Of a DNA stretch of 64,000 nucleotides, positions 9,885-18,110 are shown in pieces. Positions within the stretch are counted from its first letter, which is position 1. Each line of letters starts with the position of its first letter. The notes beneath the pieces are model-generated. The model was not told the DNA's origin. It searched no databases and saw only the letters and a program-made list of their open reading frames with translations. The position numbers and the translations under genes were made by a program. Source of the DNA: Arthrobacter rhizosphaerae (GTDB taxonomy: Bacteria > Actinomycetota > Actinomycetes > Actinomycetales > Micrococcaceae). Where the stretch lies: assembly GCF_023062595.1 (NCBI RefSeq), contig NZ_JALLAN010000001.1, positions 248,001-312,000 of the forward strand, written 5' to 3'.

Positions 9885-11933
9885 TCAGCCGCCCATCCCC
9901 GCGCCGCCGATGAAGCCTGCGAGGCCGCCAAGCAAGGGCAGCGCCACGATGAGAGCGACGATCATCTTGTTGTAGCGACCCTGGATCTCCGAGGCCCGCG
10001 TGAGCTCGCTGGCGTACGATTCCTTATCGGCCAGCAGCTCTTCCATCCGCGCCTCATAACGACGCTTGACCGAGTCCTCCACGGACGCCATCTGCTGGAG
10101 CAGATCCGTGTTGCGCTTGGTAGCCGAGTCAGTTTTCTCCTTCTCCAGCTCCAGGCTGTGCTGCCACTCCGAATCGCGCCCCTGCATCTGGGTGATCGCG
10201 TCCTTGCGGCTGCGGTCGAGCTCGTCCTCCATCCGGCGGATGCGATCAGCATGCTCGCTGCGGATCGACTCCAGAAGCGCTTCCTGCTCGCGTCGGACCA
10301 CGCCGATCTCGTCGGTGGTCCGCTGGTGCTCGGCCAGAGCCTCGGCCTGGACGATGTCCGCCTTGCGGTTGTCATCGACGATCCGTTGGATCTCGTCCTT
10401 CCACTGGCCCAGGCGCGCCTCCTCGGCCTCGAGGTACGCCCTCTGCTTCTCAGCGAGCACCTCGAAGATCCGCGTAGTGCCGATCTGCATCTTCAAGGCT
10501 GCGTCGGAGCGGCGCACGCGCAGGATCTCCTGCTGGTCGTGCGAGTAAGCGTTCTCGATGACCCGCTCGATCTCGGCTACAGCGTCGCCCTGCTCGCGTT
10601 CCATACGGGAACGGTTGCGCTCCTTGTACTGGATCTCAGCCTGGATCGCCGCCTGCTCGGCGAGCTTCTTGGCCTGGGTCTCGTGATCCTTGAGGATCTC
10701 AGCCTTGCGGGCACGGATCCGCTGCTCCTTCTCGGACTCGCGCTCCCGGTGGGCCTCCTCGGTGCCGTCCTTGAGCGACTTGTAGCGCGATCCCGGGCGG
10801 TCAGTGGCCACCTCACGGATAACCTGTTCGACGTGTGCCGACATCAGATTCACGTACAAGGTACGCAGCTCGTCCTCATGCGCCCAGCGAAGCTGTGAAA
10901 GGTCGGCGTTGGCCTGCCGGTTGAGCTGAGCAACCTGGTCGCCGAGCCATTCGGTCGCGCCTTGAGGCACGTCGATTTGCACGACCGGTGCGCCGATGGC
11001 AAAGGTCGCGTTGAACTCGGAAAGATCAACCTGGAGATCCAGATCCTCAGAAAGGAAGCGGCGGGCAATGACTTCGCGAACCTGTTCCTGGTCCTCCAGC
11101 AGCACCACATCCTCGGCGCTCTGATCAAGGGCTCCCGATTCCTCGTCCAATTCATCGAGGCCACCGGACCCGTCAAACTCCGGCTCGGCTTCGACGGCAA
11201 ACGACTTGGGATCGACCTCAGTGCCGAAATTGATCGGCTCATCGTCGAACAGAGGTTCGTCAGCACCCGCAGAGTCGAAGATCGGCTCATCGCCAGTATC
11301 AGAGTTGCCGCCAGGGAGTTCGTCAAAAATGTCGTCGCCCCCGTCCTCCACCACCGCGACTGCCTCCGTATCGGTGGATGCACTTCCGGCCGCGACCTCG
11401 TCGAACGCAACTCCGCTGTGGTCCTTCCAGGCCTGCTCTCCAACGGCCTGCTCAAGGCTCATCGCACCAGCGGCGACCTCCTGTGCCTGTTTGAATGTCG
11501 CCTCGTTCACGAGGTCCACCAACAGTTCGCCGCTGGGCTTCTGCCACACGACTGCCCAGGAGTAGTCGGCACCGGTGAAGAGTGAGTACTCCTCCATCCG
11601 GGAAAGCGTCTCCGCGTTCGGGATGATGCCAAAAACTTCTTCACCGAGCATCTCGGCGGTAGCCACGGTCTTGATCTGGTCTGAATCGATGAGCTCGATG
11701 ATCGACCCTTTGGCCTCGTCACGGCCATGCCGCTTGCTCAGCCCTCCGATGTTCTCCGCGGCAAGTACGAGCATGACCCATGCCGTACCGCTGGGGAAGA
11801 CGAACTTCGCGTTCGACCGCAGCAGCTCTACCGCCGCCGGGATCGCCGTCTCCCTGACCACGGAGGACAGCAGCTCGTCAGGCTTCTTCTTCCGATCCTT
11901 GTTCCGGCTTCCAGCCGTGCCCAGAATGCCCAT
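9885..11933 (-). CDS. Large acidic coiled-coil protein with C-terminal membrane anchor
   Basis: A 682-residue protein I do not recognise. It has a basic N-terminus (NKDRKKKP) and a globular region to about 180. An acidic low-complexity linker (about 180-300) repeats DEPIFD and DEPLFD. A long charged helical, coiled-coil region covers about 390-650. One hydrophobic segment at the extreme C-terminus (MIVALIVALPLLGGLAGFIGG) suggests a tail-anchored protein facing the cytoplasm. A longer in-frame start 34 codons upstream would run through the TCGATAG motif, so ATG 11933, preceded by GAAGGGAT, is chosen. It has its own motif-bearing upstream region and lies directly before the coupling protein, suggesting a scaffold at the transfer machine or for its effectors. 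That role is inference. Confidence 0.75.
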   Translation of the reverse strand: MGILGTAGSRNKDRKKKPDELLSSVVRETAIPAAVELLRSNAKFVFPSGTAWVMLVLAAENIGGLSKRHGRDEAKGSIIELIDSDQIKTVATAEMLGEEVFGIIPNAETLSRMEEYSLFTGADYSWAVVWQKPSGELLVDLVNEATFKQAQEVAAGAMSLEQAVGEQAWKDHSGVAFDEVAAGSASTDTEAVAVVEDGGDDIFDELPGGNSDTGDEPIFDSAGADEPLFDDEPINFGTEVDPKSFAVEAEPEFDGSGGLDELDEESGALDQSAEDVVLLEDQEQVREVIARRFLSEDLDLQVDLSEFNATFAIGAPVVQIDVPQGATEWLGDQVAQLNRQANADLSQLRWAHEDELRTLYVNLMSAHVEQVIREVATDRPGSRYKSLKDGTEEAHRERESEKEQRIRARKAEILKDHETQAKKLAEQAAIQAEIQYKERNRSRMEREQGDAVAEIERVIENAYSHDQQEILRVRRSDAALKMQIGTTRIFEVLAEKQRAYLEAEEARLGQWKDEIQRIVDDNRKADIVQAEALAEHQRTTDEIGVVRREQEALLESIRSEHADRIRRMEDELDRSRKDAITQMQGRDSEWQHSLELEKEKTDSATKRNTDLLQQMASVEDSVKRRYEARMEELLADKESYASELTRASEIQGRYNKMIVALIVALPLLGGLAGFIGGAGMGG

Positions 11934-11982
11934 TGGTGTCGATCCCTTCGATGATGAAACGCAGTTCGCCTGGTATATGAGT

Positions 11983-12029
11983 ATCCTATCGCTTTCCAGT
12001 CGATAGGAGCAAGAATGATGAGTCGATAG
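11983..12029 (-). promoter_or_regulatory. Putative promoter/operator with two TCGATAG sites
   Basis: TCGATAG occurs at 12000-12006 and 12023-12029 (23 bases apart), and an inverted CTATCG at 11986-11991 faces the first copy. On the minus strand TAGGAT at 11988-11983 is a possible -10 box, about 50 bases before ATG 11933. The layout is nearly the same as upstream of the RNA polymerase gene, including the flanking CTATCGACTCAT. Confidence 0.55.
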
Positions 12030-12059
12030 AATCAAGACTCGTGTAAGAAAACCACCCGG

Positions 12060-13826
12060 TCAGCGCAATACACTGACCTCAATGTGGGCGTCCGAGGTAA
12101 GCATGTCCTTGTTGTCGCTGACCAATTCGCCGACCACGTCGATCCGGATCCTCCGCTCCGAGGGGTGCTCATTGATAAATGCCGCCACGCCTGTGGTGAC
12201 TTCATCGGTCATTTTCGCCACCGCCGTACGCGCACCGCCGGCATTGGAGTCGGTATCGGCCTTGTCCTCGATCAGGTACTGAAGCACCCTTTCGTCGATG
12301 TCCACACGCACGTTGTGTTTGACCAGTACCTCCTGCACCATGGAGCGCAGCTTGTTGCGCACAATCTTTCGTAGCGTGTCCTCCGACAGCGGCTGGAAGG
12401 GAACAATGGCGTCGATGCGGCCCAGCAGTTCCGGAGGAAACCGATTGTCGGCCGAGGTCTCCGAGATCGAGCGCCGGATGAGCTTGTCGTATTTCAACAG
12501 CTGCTCGCCCGAGCCGGTGTCATCAGCGGCGTACCTCGCGATGGTCTCGTAGATCTCCGATCCGGCGTTCGTGGTGAGCACAATGTATGTATTCAGGAAG
12601 CTGACCTCGCGGTTGTTGTCATCAGAGAGCCGGCCGTCGTCGAGCACCTGGAGCAACAGGCGCGTGACCATCGCCGAGGCCTTCTCGATCTCGTCGAAGA
12701 GCAGCACGGCGTGGGAAAGATCCCAGACCCGCTTCGTCAGCTCAGAACGGAACAGATCCATAGAGGAATCCTGCGCAAACTCGGACATATCGAAGCGGAT
12801 CAGGTGCCGCTGGTCGTCTCCGAAGAGCAGCCGTGCCAGCTGCTTGGTCAACTCGGTCTTACCCACGCCCGTAGACCCAGTCAGGAGCATGGAGGCTTCC
12901 GGGCGGCCCTTGTCGTTCAGATCGGCCACCGACAACTGCAGCCGTCGGGCGACCGCCCGCGTCGCCAGATCCTGGCTGTACACCCGGGCGTCCAACTGCG
13001 TCTTGATCTTTGCGCCGTCGACCTTGAAGGCTACGTTGACGCCCAGGGACTCCTGGAGCACGTCCGAGAGCAGGGCGCGGTCCATCGCCCGCCCAGTCAG
13101 ACGGTGCCAGCCGACCATGCTGTCCAGTACGAGGATCGATTTGCGGGGCTGTGAGCTCGCCGGCATGTAGCGCTGTGTGTATTCGTAGATCTGACGGTAG
13201 ATGTGATCGTCGTAGAACTGGTCAGCCACCTCGTAGCGCTCCGCCATGCCCTGAAGGATCTTGATCGTCGTCACCTGGTCCGGAGGCGTCAGGTTGATGC
13301 GCTGCAGGCGCTCGACCAGGGGCTGGTTCGGCGCGATGTGCTTGTGAAATTCGACGTACGTCGTCGCCGCGATGATCCGGATGCCGCGTGTACCCGAAGC
13401 GGCCAGCACCGGCTTGATCGCCTCCACGGCTGCGGTGGAGAGTTGGATGATCTGGTGGAATTCGTCGATGAAGAGCACCAGCTCCTGCTTCTCGTCCTTG
13501 ACGAAGCGCTCGGCCTCGTCGAAGAATCCCTTGAGCATCGAGGCCATGAGATCACCGTCGCCCGCCTCGGAAACCATTCGGGCCGGATCGGCTTCAAGAT
13601 ATAGGCGCTCTGCGTCGGCCAGCATGGTCGCCTGGACCAGTGCCGTCTTACCCGTACCGGCCTCCGCCAGCAGGAGTGCATTGTTCAGCTCCGGACGGCT
13701 CATGGACGCCATCAGCTGCATCACCTCATGCTCCCGGCCGACAATCTCTCGCTCGGCCTTCTTCAGGGGATCCGACAGCTTGGACAGGAGGGGGTAGCTG
13801 TCATTCAGACTGGCATCGTTGAACAT
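12060..13826 (-). CDS. ClpB/ClpA-like double AAA+ ATPase
   Basis: A 588-residue class I Clp/Hsp100-type unfoldase with two ATPase modules: Walker A AEAGTGKT (54-61) with Walker B LVLFIDEF (117-123), and GSTGVGKTE (about 317-325) with LLFDEIEKAS (about 372-381). The N-terminal double Clp repeat is absent, and the middle domain seems reduced, so it is shorter than host ClpB (about 850). Such proteins remodel complexes by threading polypeptides. An element-encoded copy beside conjugation and polymerase genes could remodel the transfer apparatus or the polymerase; that is inference. ATG 13826 was chosen because the longer reading would run through the upstream motif. It forms its own transcription unit. 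Confidence 0.85.
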   Translation of the reverse strand: MFNDASLNDSYPLLSKLSDPLKKAEREIVGREHEVMQLMASMSRPELNNALLLAEAGTGKTALVQATMLADAERLYLEADPARMVSEAGDGDLMASMLKGFFDEAERFVKDEKQELVLFIDEFHQIIQLSTAAVEAIKPVLAASGTRGIRIIAATTYVEFHKHIAPNQPLVERLQRINLTPPDQVTTIKILQGMAERYEVADQFYDDHIYRQIYEYTQRYMPASSQPRKSILVLDSMVGWHRLTGRAMDRALLSDVLQESLGVNVAFKVDGAKIKTQLDARVYSQDLATRAVARRLQLSVADLNDKGRPEASMLLTGSTGVGKTELTKQLARLLFGDDQRHLIRFDMSEFAQDSSMDLFRSELTKRVWDLSHAVLLFDEIEKASAMVTRLLLQVLDDGRLSDDNNREVSFLNTYIVLTTNAGSEIYETIARYAADDTGSGEQLLKYDKLIRRSISETSADNRFPPELLGRIDAIVPFQPLSEDTLRKIVRNKLRSMVQEVLVKHNVRVDIDERVLQYLIEDKADTDSNAGGARTAVAKMTDEVTTGVAAFINEHPSERRIRIDVVGELVSDNKDMLTSDAHIEVSVLR

Positions 13827-13870
13827 GCTGTGGAAGACCTCTCGACAAGACTCTGATTCACCTGATAGAT

Positions 13871-13904
13871 CAGTCGAAAGTCTATCATGAATGGCATTCG
13901 ATAG
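13871..13904 (-). promoter_or_regulatory. Putative promoter, TCGA-N11-GATAGA motif
   Basis: Read on the minus strand: TCGA (13901-13898), exactly 11 bases, then GATAGACTT (from 13886). This gives TAGACT as a TANNNT-type -10 box about 55 bases before ATG 13826. A second TCGA lies at 13874-13877. The same TCGA-N11-GATAGA arrangement precedes the genes starting at 21246 and 23030. Confidence 0.6.
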
Positions 13905-13923
13905 ATGATGGATAGAACATGGA

Positions 13924-13953
13924 GAGGCCCCCGGACTTGTATCCGGAGGCCTC
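13924..13953 (-). terminator. Hairpin after the 88-residue gene
   Basis: A 12-base GC-rich stem with one mismatch (13924-13935 with 13942-13953) and a 6-base loop lies downstream of the minus-strand gene ending at 13983 and before the ClpB-like gene's control region. Confidence 0.6.
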
Positions 13954-13982
13954 CTCAATGCCCAGTGCCCTGGCCGATTCCG

Positions 13983-14249
13983 TCACTGACCCTGTTCGGG
14001 CCCGTCGTCCTGCCGCTCCCCGGACTGCTCGAACCGGTAGTCGTAGCGTTCACTGAGCGGCCGATTGGACTCTCTGGCCTGCTGTGCCACCCGCCGTCGC
14101 TCCTCCCGCAGCGACTCATCCATCCGGTCAATCAGCGCCCGCCCGGCGGCAGCCCACCGGTCCTGCCCCTCGTCAGGGGCCGTGATCTCATCCAGTCCCA
14201 GGTCCAGAAGGCTGGTACCGTTCATCGGGTTGCTGTCATTCGCCGCCAT
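13983..14249 (-). CDS. Small unrecognised protein sharing a PLSERYDY tail
   Basis: An 88-residue hydrophilic protein with no family I recognise. It is acidic, probably helical, with no membrane segment. Its C-terminal third contains NRPLSERYDYRFEQ, nearly identical to RQPLSERYDYQFEG at the end of the neighbouring 229-residue protein (start 14956). A strong AGGAGG sits 5 bases before ATG 14249. It follows the 229-residue gene by 17 bases, so the two are co-transcribed. The shared tail suggests both bind the same partner (coupling protein, pore or polymerase); which one cannot be told from sequence. Confidence 0.7.
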   Translation of the reverse strand: MAANDSNPMNGTSLLDLGLDEITAPDEGQDRWAAAGRALIDRMDESLREERRRVAQQARESNRPLSERYDYRFEQSGERQDDGPEQGQ

Positions 14250-14266
14250 GTCACCCTCCTCTTTGC

Positions 14267-14956
14267 TCAGTCATGCTGCTGCTCGACGCCGCGGCTCTGG
14301 TCCTGCCCCTCAAACTGGTAGTCGTACCTCTCGCTCAACGGCTGCCTGGTCCGCTCCGGGGGACTCTTCGGGACCTCGGGTGCCCTGCCAACCACCGCCC
14401 CCAAGCGCCCGACGAGATCCGTTCCCACCGGGGTGCCCTTTGTCTCCTGGTCATGTCCCTGCTGCGTGAGTTGATCGTTGCGGCTGGCTATTTCTGTGCG
14501 CAAACCCCGGGCCATGCCCACGGCTGCACCCTTGGCTGCGCTGGCCACAACGCCCTTGGTGTTGGATCCGCCCTGCTTGGCGCGGACTGCCTCCGCGCCC
14601 GCGTCCCGCATTACCCCGACGCCAACGCGTTTGACTCCGCTCTTGAAGTCCTCGGACTGCACAACCTGACCGACCTTCTCCTTGAGCCTCCGGCCCGCCG
14701 GCAGCCTCTTGGGCTGCACTGAACTCCCGGGCCCTGGAACGTCGGCCGAGGTCACCATATCCGGGATCCCGGGGACCTTGGGGCTGACCTTGCGATCGCG
14801 CACTACGGGGTTGAACCGCGAGCCTGGCTGGCCGGGAGCGGGGGAGGAGGGGGCCGATCGCACAGGTCCTCTTGCCGCGGCCAGACCCGCCTGTGAGCTC
14901 ACGCCTGGTCGGGAGGGTGTGATACCTCCGGTGCGCTGCGGTGTGTCATTTGCCAT
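14267..14956 (-). CDS. Unrecognised basic protein sharing a PLSERYDY tail
   Basis: A 229-residue protein of unknown family. The N-terminal 75 residues are Pro/Ser/Gly-rich and look disordered. The middle (about 85-160) is basic and alanine-rich and could be helical or DNA-binding. The C-terminus has RQPLSERYDYQFEG, shared with the 88-residue protein just downstream. AAGGAG lies 9 bases before ATG 14956. It precedes the relaxase cluster in genome order and is preceded by a strong hairpin ending the 178-residue gene. An accessory relaxosome protein or a substrate of the transfer channel is possible but unproven. Confidence 0.7.
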   Translation of the reverse strand: MANDTPQRTGGITPSRPGVSSQAGLAAARGPVRSAPSSPAPGQPGSRFNPVVRDRKVSPKVPGIPDMVTSADVPGPGSSVQPKRLPAGRRLKEKVGQVVQSEDFKSGVKRVGVGVMRDAGAEAVRAKQGGSNTKGVVASAAKGAAVGMARGLRTEIASRNDQLTQQGHDQETKGTPVGTDLVGRLGAVVGRAPEVPKSPPERTRQPLSERYDYQFEGQDQSRGVEQQHD

Positions 14957-14992
14957 GTTCTTTCACTCCTTTCAATTGGTCCCGGGATGCAA

Positions 14993-15030
14993 AAGAGGGC
15001 TGCGTTCCATTACTGGAACGCAGCCCTCTT
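14993..15030 (-). terminator. Strong intrinsic terminator
   Basis: A perfect 16-base stem (14993-15008 with 15015-15030) and 6-base loop, followed on the minus strand by a short U-rich tail. It lies 28 bases after the gene ending at 15059. Confidence 0.8.
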
Positions 15031-15058
15031 GTCAGTCCCGCGGACGGCCCTCGCCGGC

Positions 15059-15595
15059 TCAGCCGACGGCGGGCTCCTCGACTTCAACGGCCTGTTCGAC
15101 CGACTGTTCAGGGGCCGCGGTCTGCGCTTCCTTGGTTGCCGACTGGGCATCCTTCGCCGCCTTCATCGAGGCGAACTGGGTGTCCAGAGTGTTGGCGTCG
15201 ACCTTGAAGTCAGAGGCTTCGACGGACTTGGTGTTGACCACCAGACCGGTGCCGCGTGATGCTGGCATCACGTTGCCCTTGAAGCCGTAGAGGGTACCGA
15301 CGGCATTGCCGTCCTTATCCTTGATCGGCTCCTTGTTCGGACCGGCGGCCTTGACGATTTCCTCCAGCTGGCCGACTGAGTACGGTGCGCTGTTGTTGAA
15401 TCCCGGCTTGCCGTCGGGACGCTGGATGCGCTCCGACTTCAAGTGCAGGTTGCTCTGCTCGGGGCCGCGTGCGTCGCGGGCATCAACCTGGACGTCCGCG
15501 TAATGCGACTTGCCGTCCTTGGTCTTGCCGTTGTCGTAGACCTTCGCGATGAGGTTGACCCCGGTCATCGCGCCCTTGCCCTTGAGAAGTGCCAT
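15059..15595 (-). CDS. Unrecognised 178-residue protein, own transcription unit
   Basis: A 178-residue soluble protein with no family I can name. Residues 1-130 look like a compact beta-rich domain (MTGVNLIAKVYDNGKTKDG, then a GTLYGFKGNV stretch). The last 40 residues are Ala/Glu/Gln-rich, acidic and likely disordered. AAGGA lies 8 bases before the ATG. It is monocistronic, with its own palindromic control region upstream and the strongest terminator in the element downstream. This suggests a highly expressed or separately controlled product, such as a single-strand-binding or regulatory protein; these are guesses from context only. Confidence 0.7.
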   Translation of the reverse strand: MALLKGKGAMTGVNLIAKVYDNGKTKDGKSHYADVQVDARDARGPEQSNLHLKSERIQRPDGKPGFNNSAPYSVGQLEEIVKAAGPNKEPIKDKDGNAVGTLYGFKGNVMPASRGTGLVVNTKSVEASDFKVDANTLDTQFASMKAAKDAQSATKEAQTAAPEQSVEQAVEVEEPAVG

Positions 15596-15691
15596 GATCT
15601 TGTCCTTTCGTCGTTCCGGCCACCAATTGGCGAACCGGCCATGATCATTCGCATCGTCCTGGCAAGACCTGTGGGTACCTGCCGAACTGAT

Positions 15692-15737
15692 CTATACACT
15701 AATACGGTATAGAGCATTCTGCAACCATTCGAATGGT
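15692..15737 (-). promoter_or_regulatory. Two palindromes upstream of the 178-residue gene
   Basis: ACCATTCGAATGGT at 15724-15737 is a perfect 14-base palindrome around the TCGA core seen at the other promoters. CTATAC...GTATAG (15692-15712) is an inverted repeat with 9-base spacing, resembling an operator over a promoter. This unit lacks the CTATCGACT form, so it may be controlled differently. Confidence 0.45.
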
Positions 15738-15740
15738 GAC

Positions 15741-18014
15741 TTACTCGTGTTGCATGTCCTCGGACAGGTCAATCTCTTCCGAGTCAGTGATACGAGCCGC
15801 ATCAGGACTGGTCACTGCCGCGTCGATCCGCTCCTGGACGCGCACCACAAGCCCTGCGTCCAGAGAAGCTGTCCTCGACCTGCGCAGCCGCGCTACCTGC
15901 TCCCGTTCTTCGCGCAGCTCGGCGAGCCTCGAGCGCAACACCGGATTCCCGCTGCCGTGCTCGGGTGTCAGGCTCCGGGAAAGGCGGGTCATGGATGCGA
16001 TGTCATCGACCGGAAGGTCAACAATTGCCTCGGACTGACCCGACTGGTCCAGGTACTCCATCGCTGCCAGCAGCAGCCTGCGGCGCTGCATGGCTGCGGC
16101 GGAAAAGTCCTGGCGTGCACGTTGACCAATTTCGACATCGGTGACGAAGTCATAGCCGAGATGGTGCAGGTCCAGAGCTTTGACCTCGTCGAAAGGGTGC
16201 GGAGTCCCCGGCTCTATGGAGAGCTCCGCGGTGACGCCGGACTCCTTGGCCTCTGCCTGACCTGCCGCACCTGCAACGAGCACCAGACCCGAGTCGGCGA
16301 GATCCGACCGAAGCTCATTGACCCGCTCGTTGTAGATCTCCTTCATCGCTGCGATCCGGCCATCAAGCACAACCCGGCCGGCCTTGCCCTCAGTCAAATG
16401 CCGGCCACCAGGTTGGTCATAAATTTCCCTGCCCAGGCGCTCGGCCTCCTCCGAATCCTTCATGCGCTGCAGCGAGGCATCCTGGCGGAGGGCCATGAGG
16501 GAGAGCAGGCGCTGGCCATAGTCGGCAACGTGCTGCTGCCGCTCGTACCACTGGCCGACGTCGCCGATAAACGGCAGGAAATGCTGGTACTTGCTCATCA
16601 CCCGTCGGTGGTAGTCCTCCTCGAATCGGTAGAAGTCATAGAGCGGCCGTGAGTCTTCATCAGCCACATCGGCCTTCTCGGCCCGCTCCCACTGGCGGAC
16701 CAGGTCGCGATAGACACCGGCTTTGGTCTTGTGGTGCTGCAGGCGGGAGGCGTAGCTGCGCAGCCGGAAGCCGAAGGTCACCAGATCGTCCTCGCCTCCA
16801 TGCTCGTCCCCGGCCTGTTCCTGGCGTTCCGCGGCGAGCACTGCCATCTGTGCGTAATCCATACCCATGACCTCGAGCATCGGAGTGCGCACGCGCAATT
16901 CCTCCGGTGGCAGGGCGCGCAGCATCTGATAAACGCCGTTGACAGCCCGCTCGGTGATCCGATCCCTGCCCGCGTCGATCAAGCGCTGCCACTGATCCTT
17001 GGACAGACCTTCGGACCCGCGGCGCTGGTTGGCGTAGTCCACGACTTTCTCCATCGCCTCCGGCAGCGGCGACCCTGGACGTTCCAGCTGCTCGGCAACC
17101 AGCTCGGAGACGAGTTGGTTTGCCTTGCGCATGCGCAGATCATTGGAGCCGGCCCGCCACAACGAACGATCAGCCGGCAGACAGGCCAGCAGAAACTGGG
17201 GGAGCGACTCAGCCCGCATGCGGTCGTGCGCCCACCGCTTGATATACGTGGTGACGTTCCTGCGTTCGTAGCCCACAGCGCTGGAGAGGTGGGCCACCGC
17301 TTGCTTCTCGTCAAGCCAGCCGTCCATACCGCGGCGCAGCCTCGACTTATGCCGGTCCAACAGCTTGCCGCGCTGCGTGCCGTCCTTGGCCAGGTTTCCG
17401 TGCCCGGCATCGACCATGGCGAGATGACAGTGCACGTGCTCGGTGTCGACCTGGATCACGCCCACATAGCGCAGGTCATCAAATCCGCTGGTGCCCGAGC
17501 TCATCCGCTCCAAACCGTGCATGATCGCCATGCGCAACTTCATCTGATCGATATGGCCCCGGTAGTCCCCGCGGCCCTCGCAGTGAAAGTCCTCGCTGAC
17601 GATCCCTCGTCTCTTCAAATAATCCTCGTCAAAGGAAAGCACCGTCTTGAGGACGGTCTTGCCGCTCTCGAAATGCCGCTGAATGTCCTTGGACGCCGCA
17701 CGCAGTTGTTCATCCGAGAGTGAAACGGAGCCATAGCCGAACGCGACACCCCCGTCACCCTGTGCCTGGCGCATCGCCGTCTTAGTGTCGAGCCGACTGG
17801 TCCCCGCACGCTCGACGGCGCTCTCGCGCGCCATATAGCGCAGGATGAAGTCATCGGTGCGCAGCCGCTGGATCGGTGCGAGCGACTCAGTGGCCTGCTC
17901 GCGGGCCATGTACCGGGTGACATAGTCGCCGGGTGTCCCACCCCGGGAGCCCTTACCGCCCGGCAGCGGTACCGAATACTCGTTGACCAGAACGATGTCC
18001 TGTTTCAGTCCCAT
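15741..18014 (-). CDS. Conjugative relaxase (HUH type)
   Basis: A 757-residue relaxase that would nick oriT and stay attached to the transferred strand. IQVDTEHVHCHLAMVDAG has the histidine triad H193, H195 and H197 of HUH/MOB relaxases. Tyr31, Tyr35 and Tyr60 in the N-terminal region are candidate nucleophiles (two RYMARE repeats at about 34-39 and 59-64). The remaining ~500 residues are helical and unassigned. ATG 18014 is preferred over the ATG four codons earlier because GAGG lies at a proper distance from it. It follows the 341-residue gene across a strong hairpin. I could not place oriT; family assignment within MOB is open. Confidence 0.85.
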   Translation of the reverse strand: MGLKQDIVLVNEYSVPLPGGKGSRGGTPGDYVTRYMAREQATESLAPIQRLRTDDFILRYMARESAVERAGTSRLDTKTAMRQAQGDGGVAFGYGSVSLSDEQLRAASKDIQRHFESGKTVLKTVLSFDEDYLKRRGIVSEDFHCEGRGDYRGHIDQMKLRMAIMHGLERMSSGTSGFDDLRYVGVIQVDTEHVHCHLAMVDAGHGNLAKDGTQRGKLLDRHKSRLRRGMDGWLDEKQAVAHLSSAVGYERRNVTTYIKRWAHDRMRAESLPQFLLACLPADRSLWRAGSNDLRMRKANQLVSELVAEQLERPGSPLPEAMEKVVDYANQRRGSEGLSKDQWQRLIDAGRDRITERAVNGVYQMLRALPPEELRVRTPMLEVMGMDYAQMAVLAAERQEQAGDEHGGEDDLVTFGFRLRSYASRLQHHKTKAGVYRDLVRQWERAEKADVADEDSRPLYDFYRFEEDYHRRVMSKYQHFLPFIGDVGQWYERQQHVADYGQRLLSLMALRQDASLQRMKDSEEAERLGREIYDQPGGRHLTEGKAGRVVLDGRIAAMKEIYNERVNELRSDLADSGLVLVAGAAGQAEAKESGVTAELSIEPGTPHPFDEVKALDLHHLGYDFVTDVEIGQRARQDFSAAAMQRRRLLLAAMEYLDQSGQSEAIVDLPVDDIASMTRLSRSLTPEHGSGNPVLRSRLAELREEREQVARLRRSRTASLDAGLVVRVQERIDAAVTSPDAARITDSEEIDLSEDMQHE

Positions 18015-18042
18015 AGCACCTCGCATCCTTCATCTCGGGAAC

Positions 18043-18083
18043 CGAAGGCCCCGGCTGCTGTTATCCAGCGGCCGGGGCCTTCG
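18043..18083 (-). terminator. Long GC-rich hairpin between the 341-residue gene and the relaxase
   Basis: An 18-base stem with one mismatch (18043-18060 with 18066-18083) around a 5-base loop, placed 27 bases after the minus-strand gene ending at 18111. No other promoter is visible before the relaxase, so partial read-through may set relaxase level. Confidence 0.65.
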
Positions 18084-18110
18084 CATGCTCTTCTCTGCCC
18101 GCCAGATCCC

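Noticed and set aside
18015-18042. oriT directly upstream of the relaxase
   Set aside because: Only a short gap and a terminator hairpin are present; no nick-site-like sequence could be recognised.
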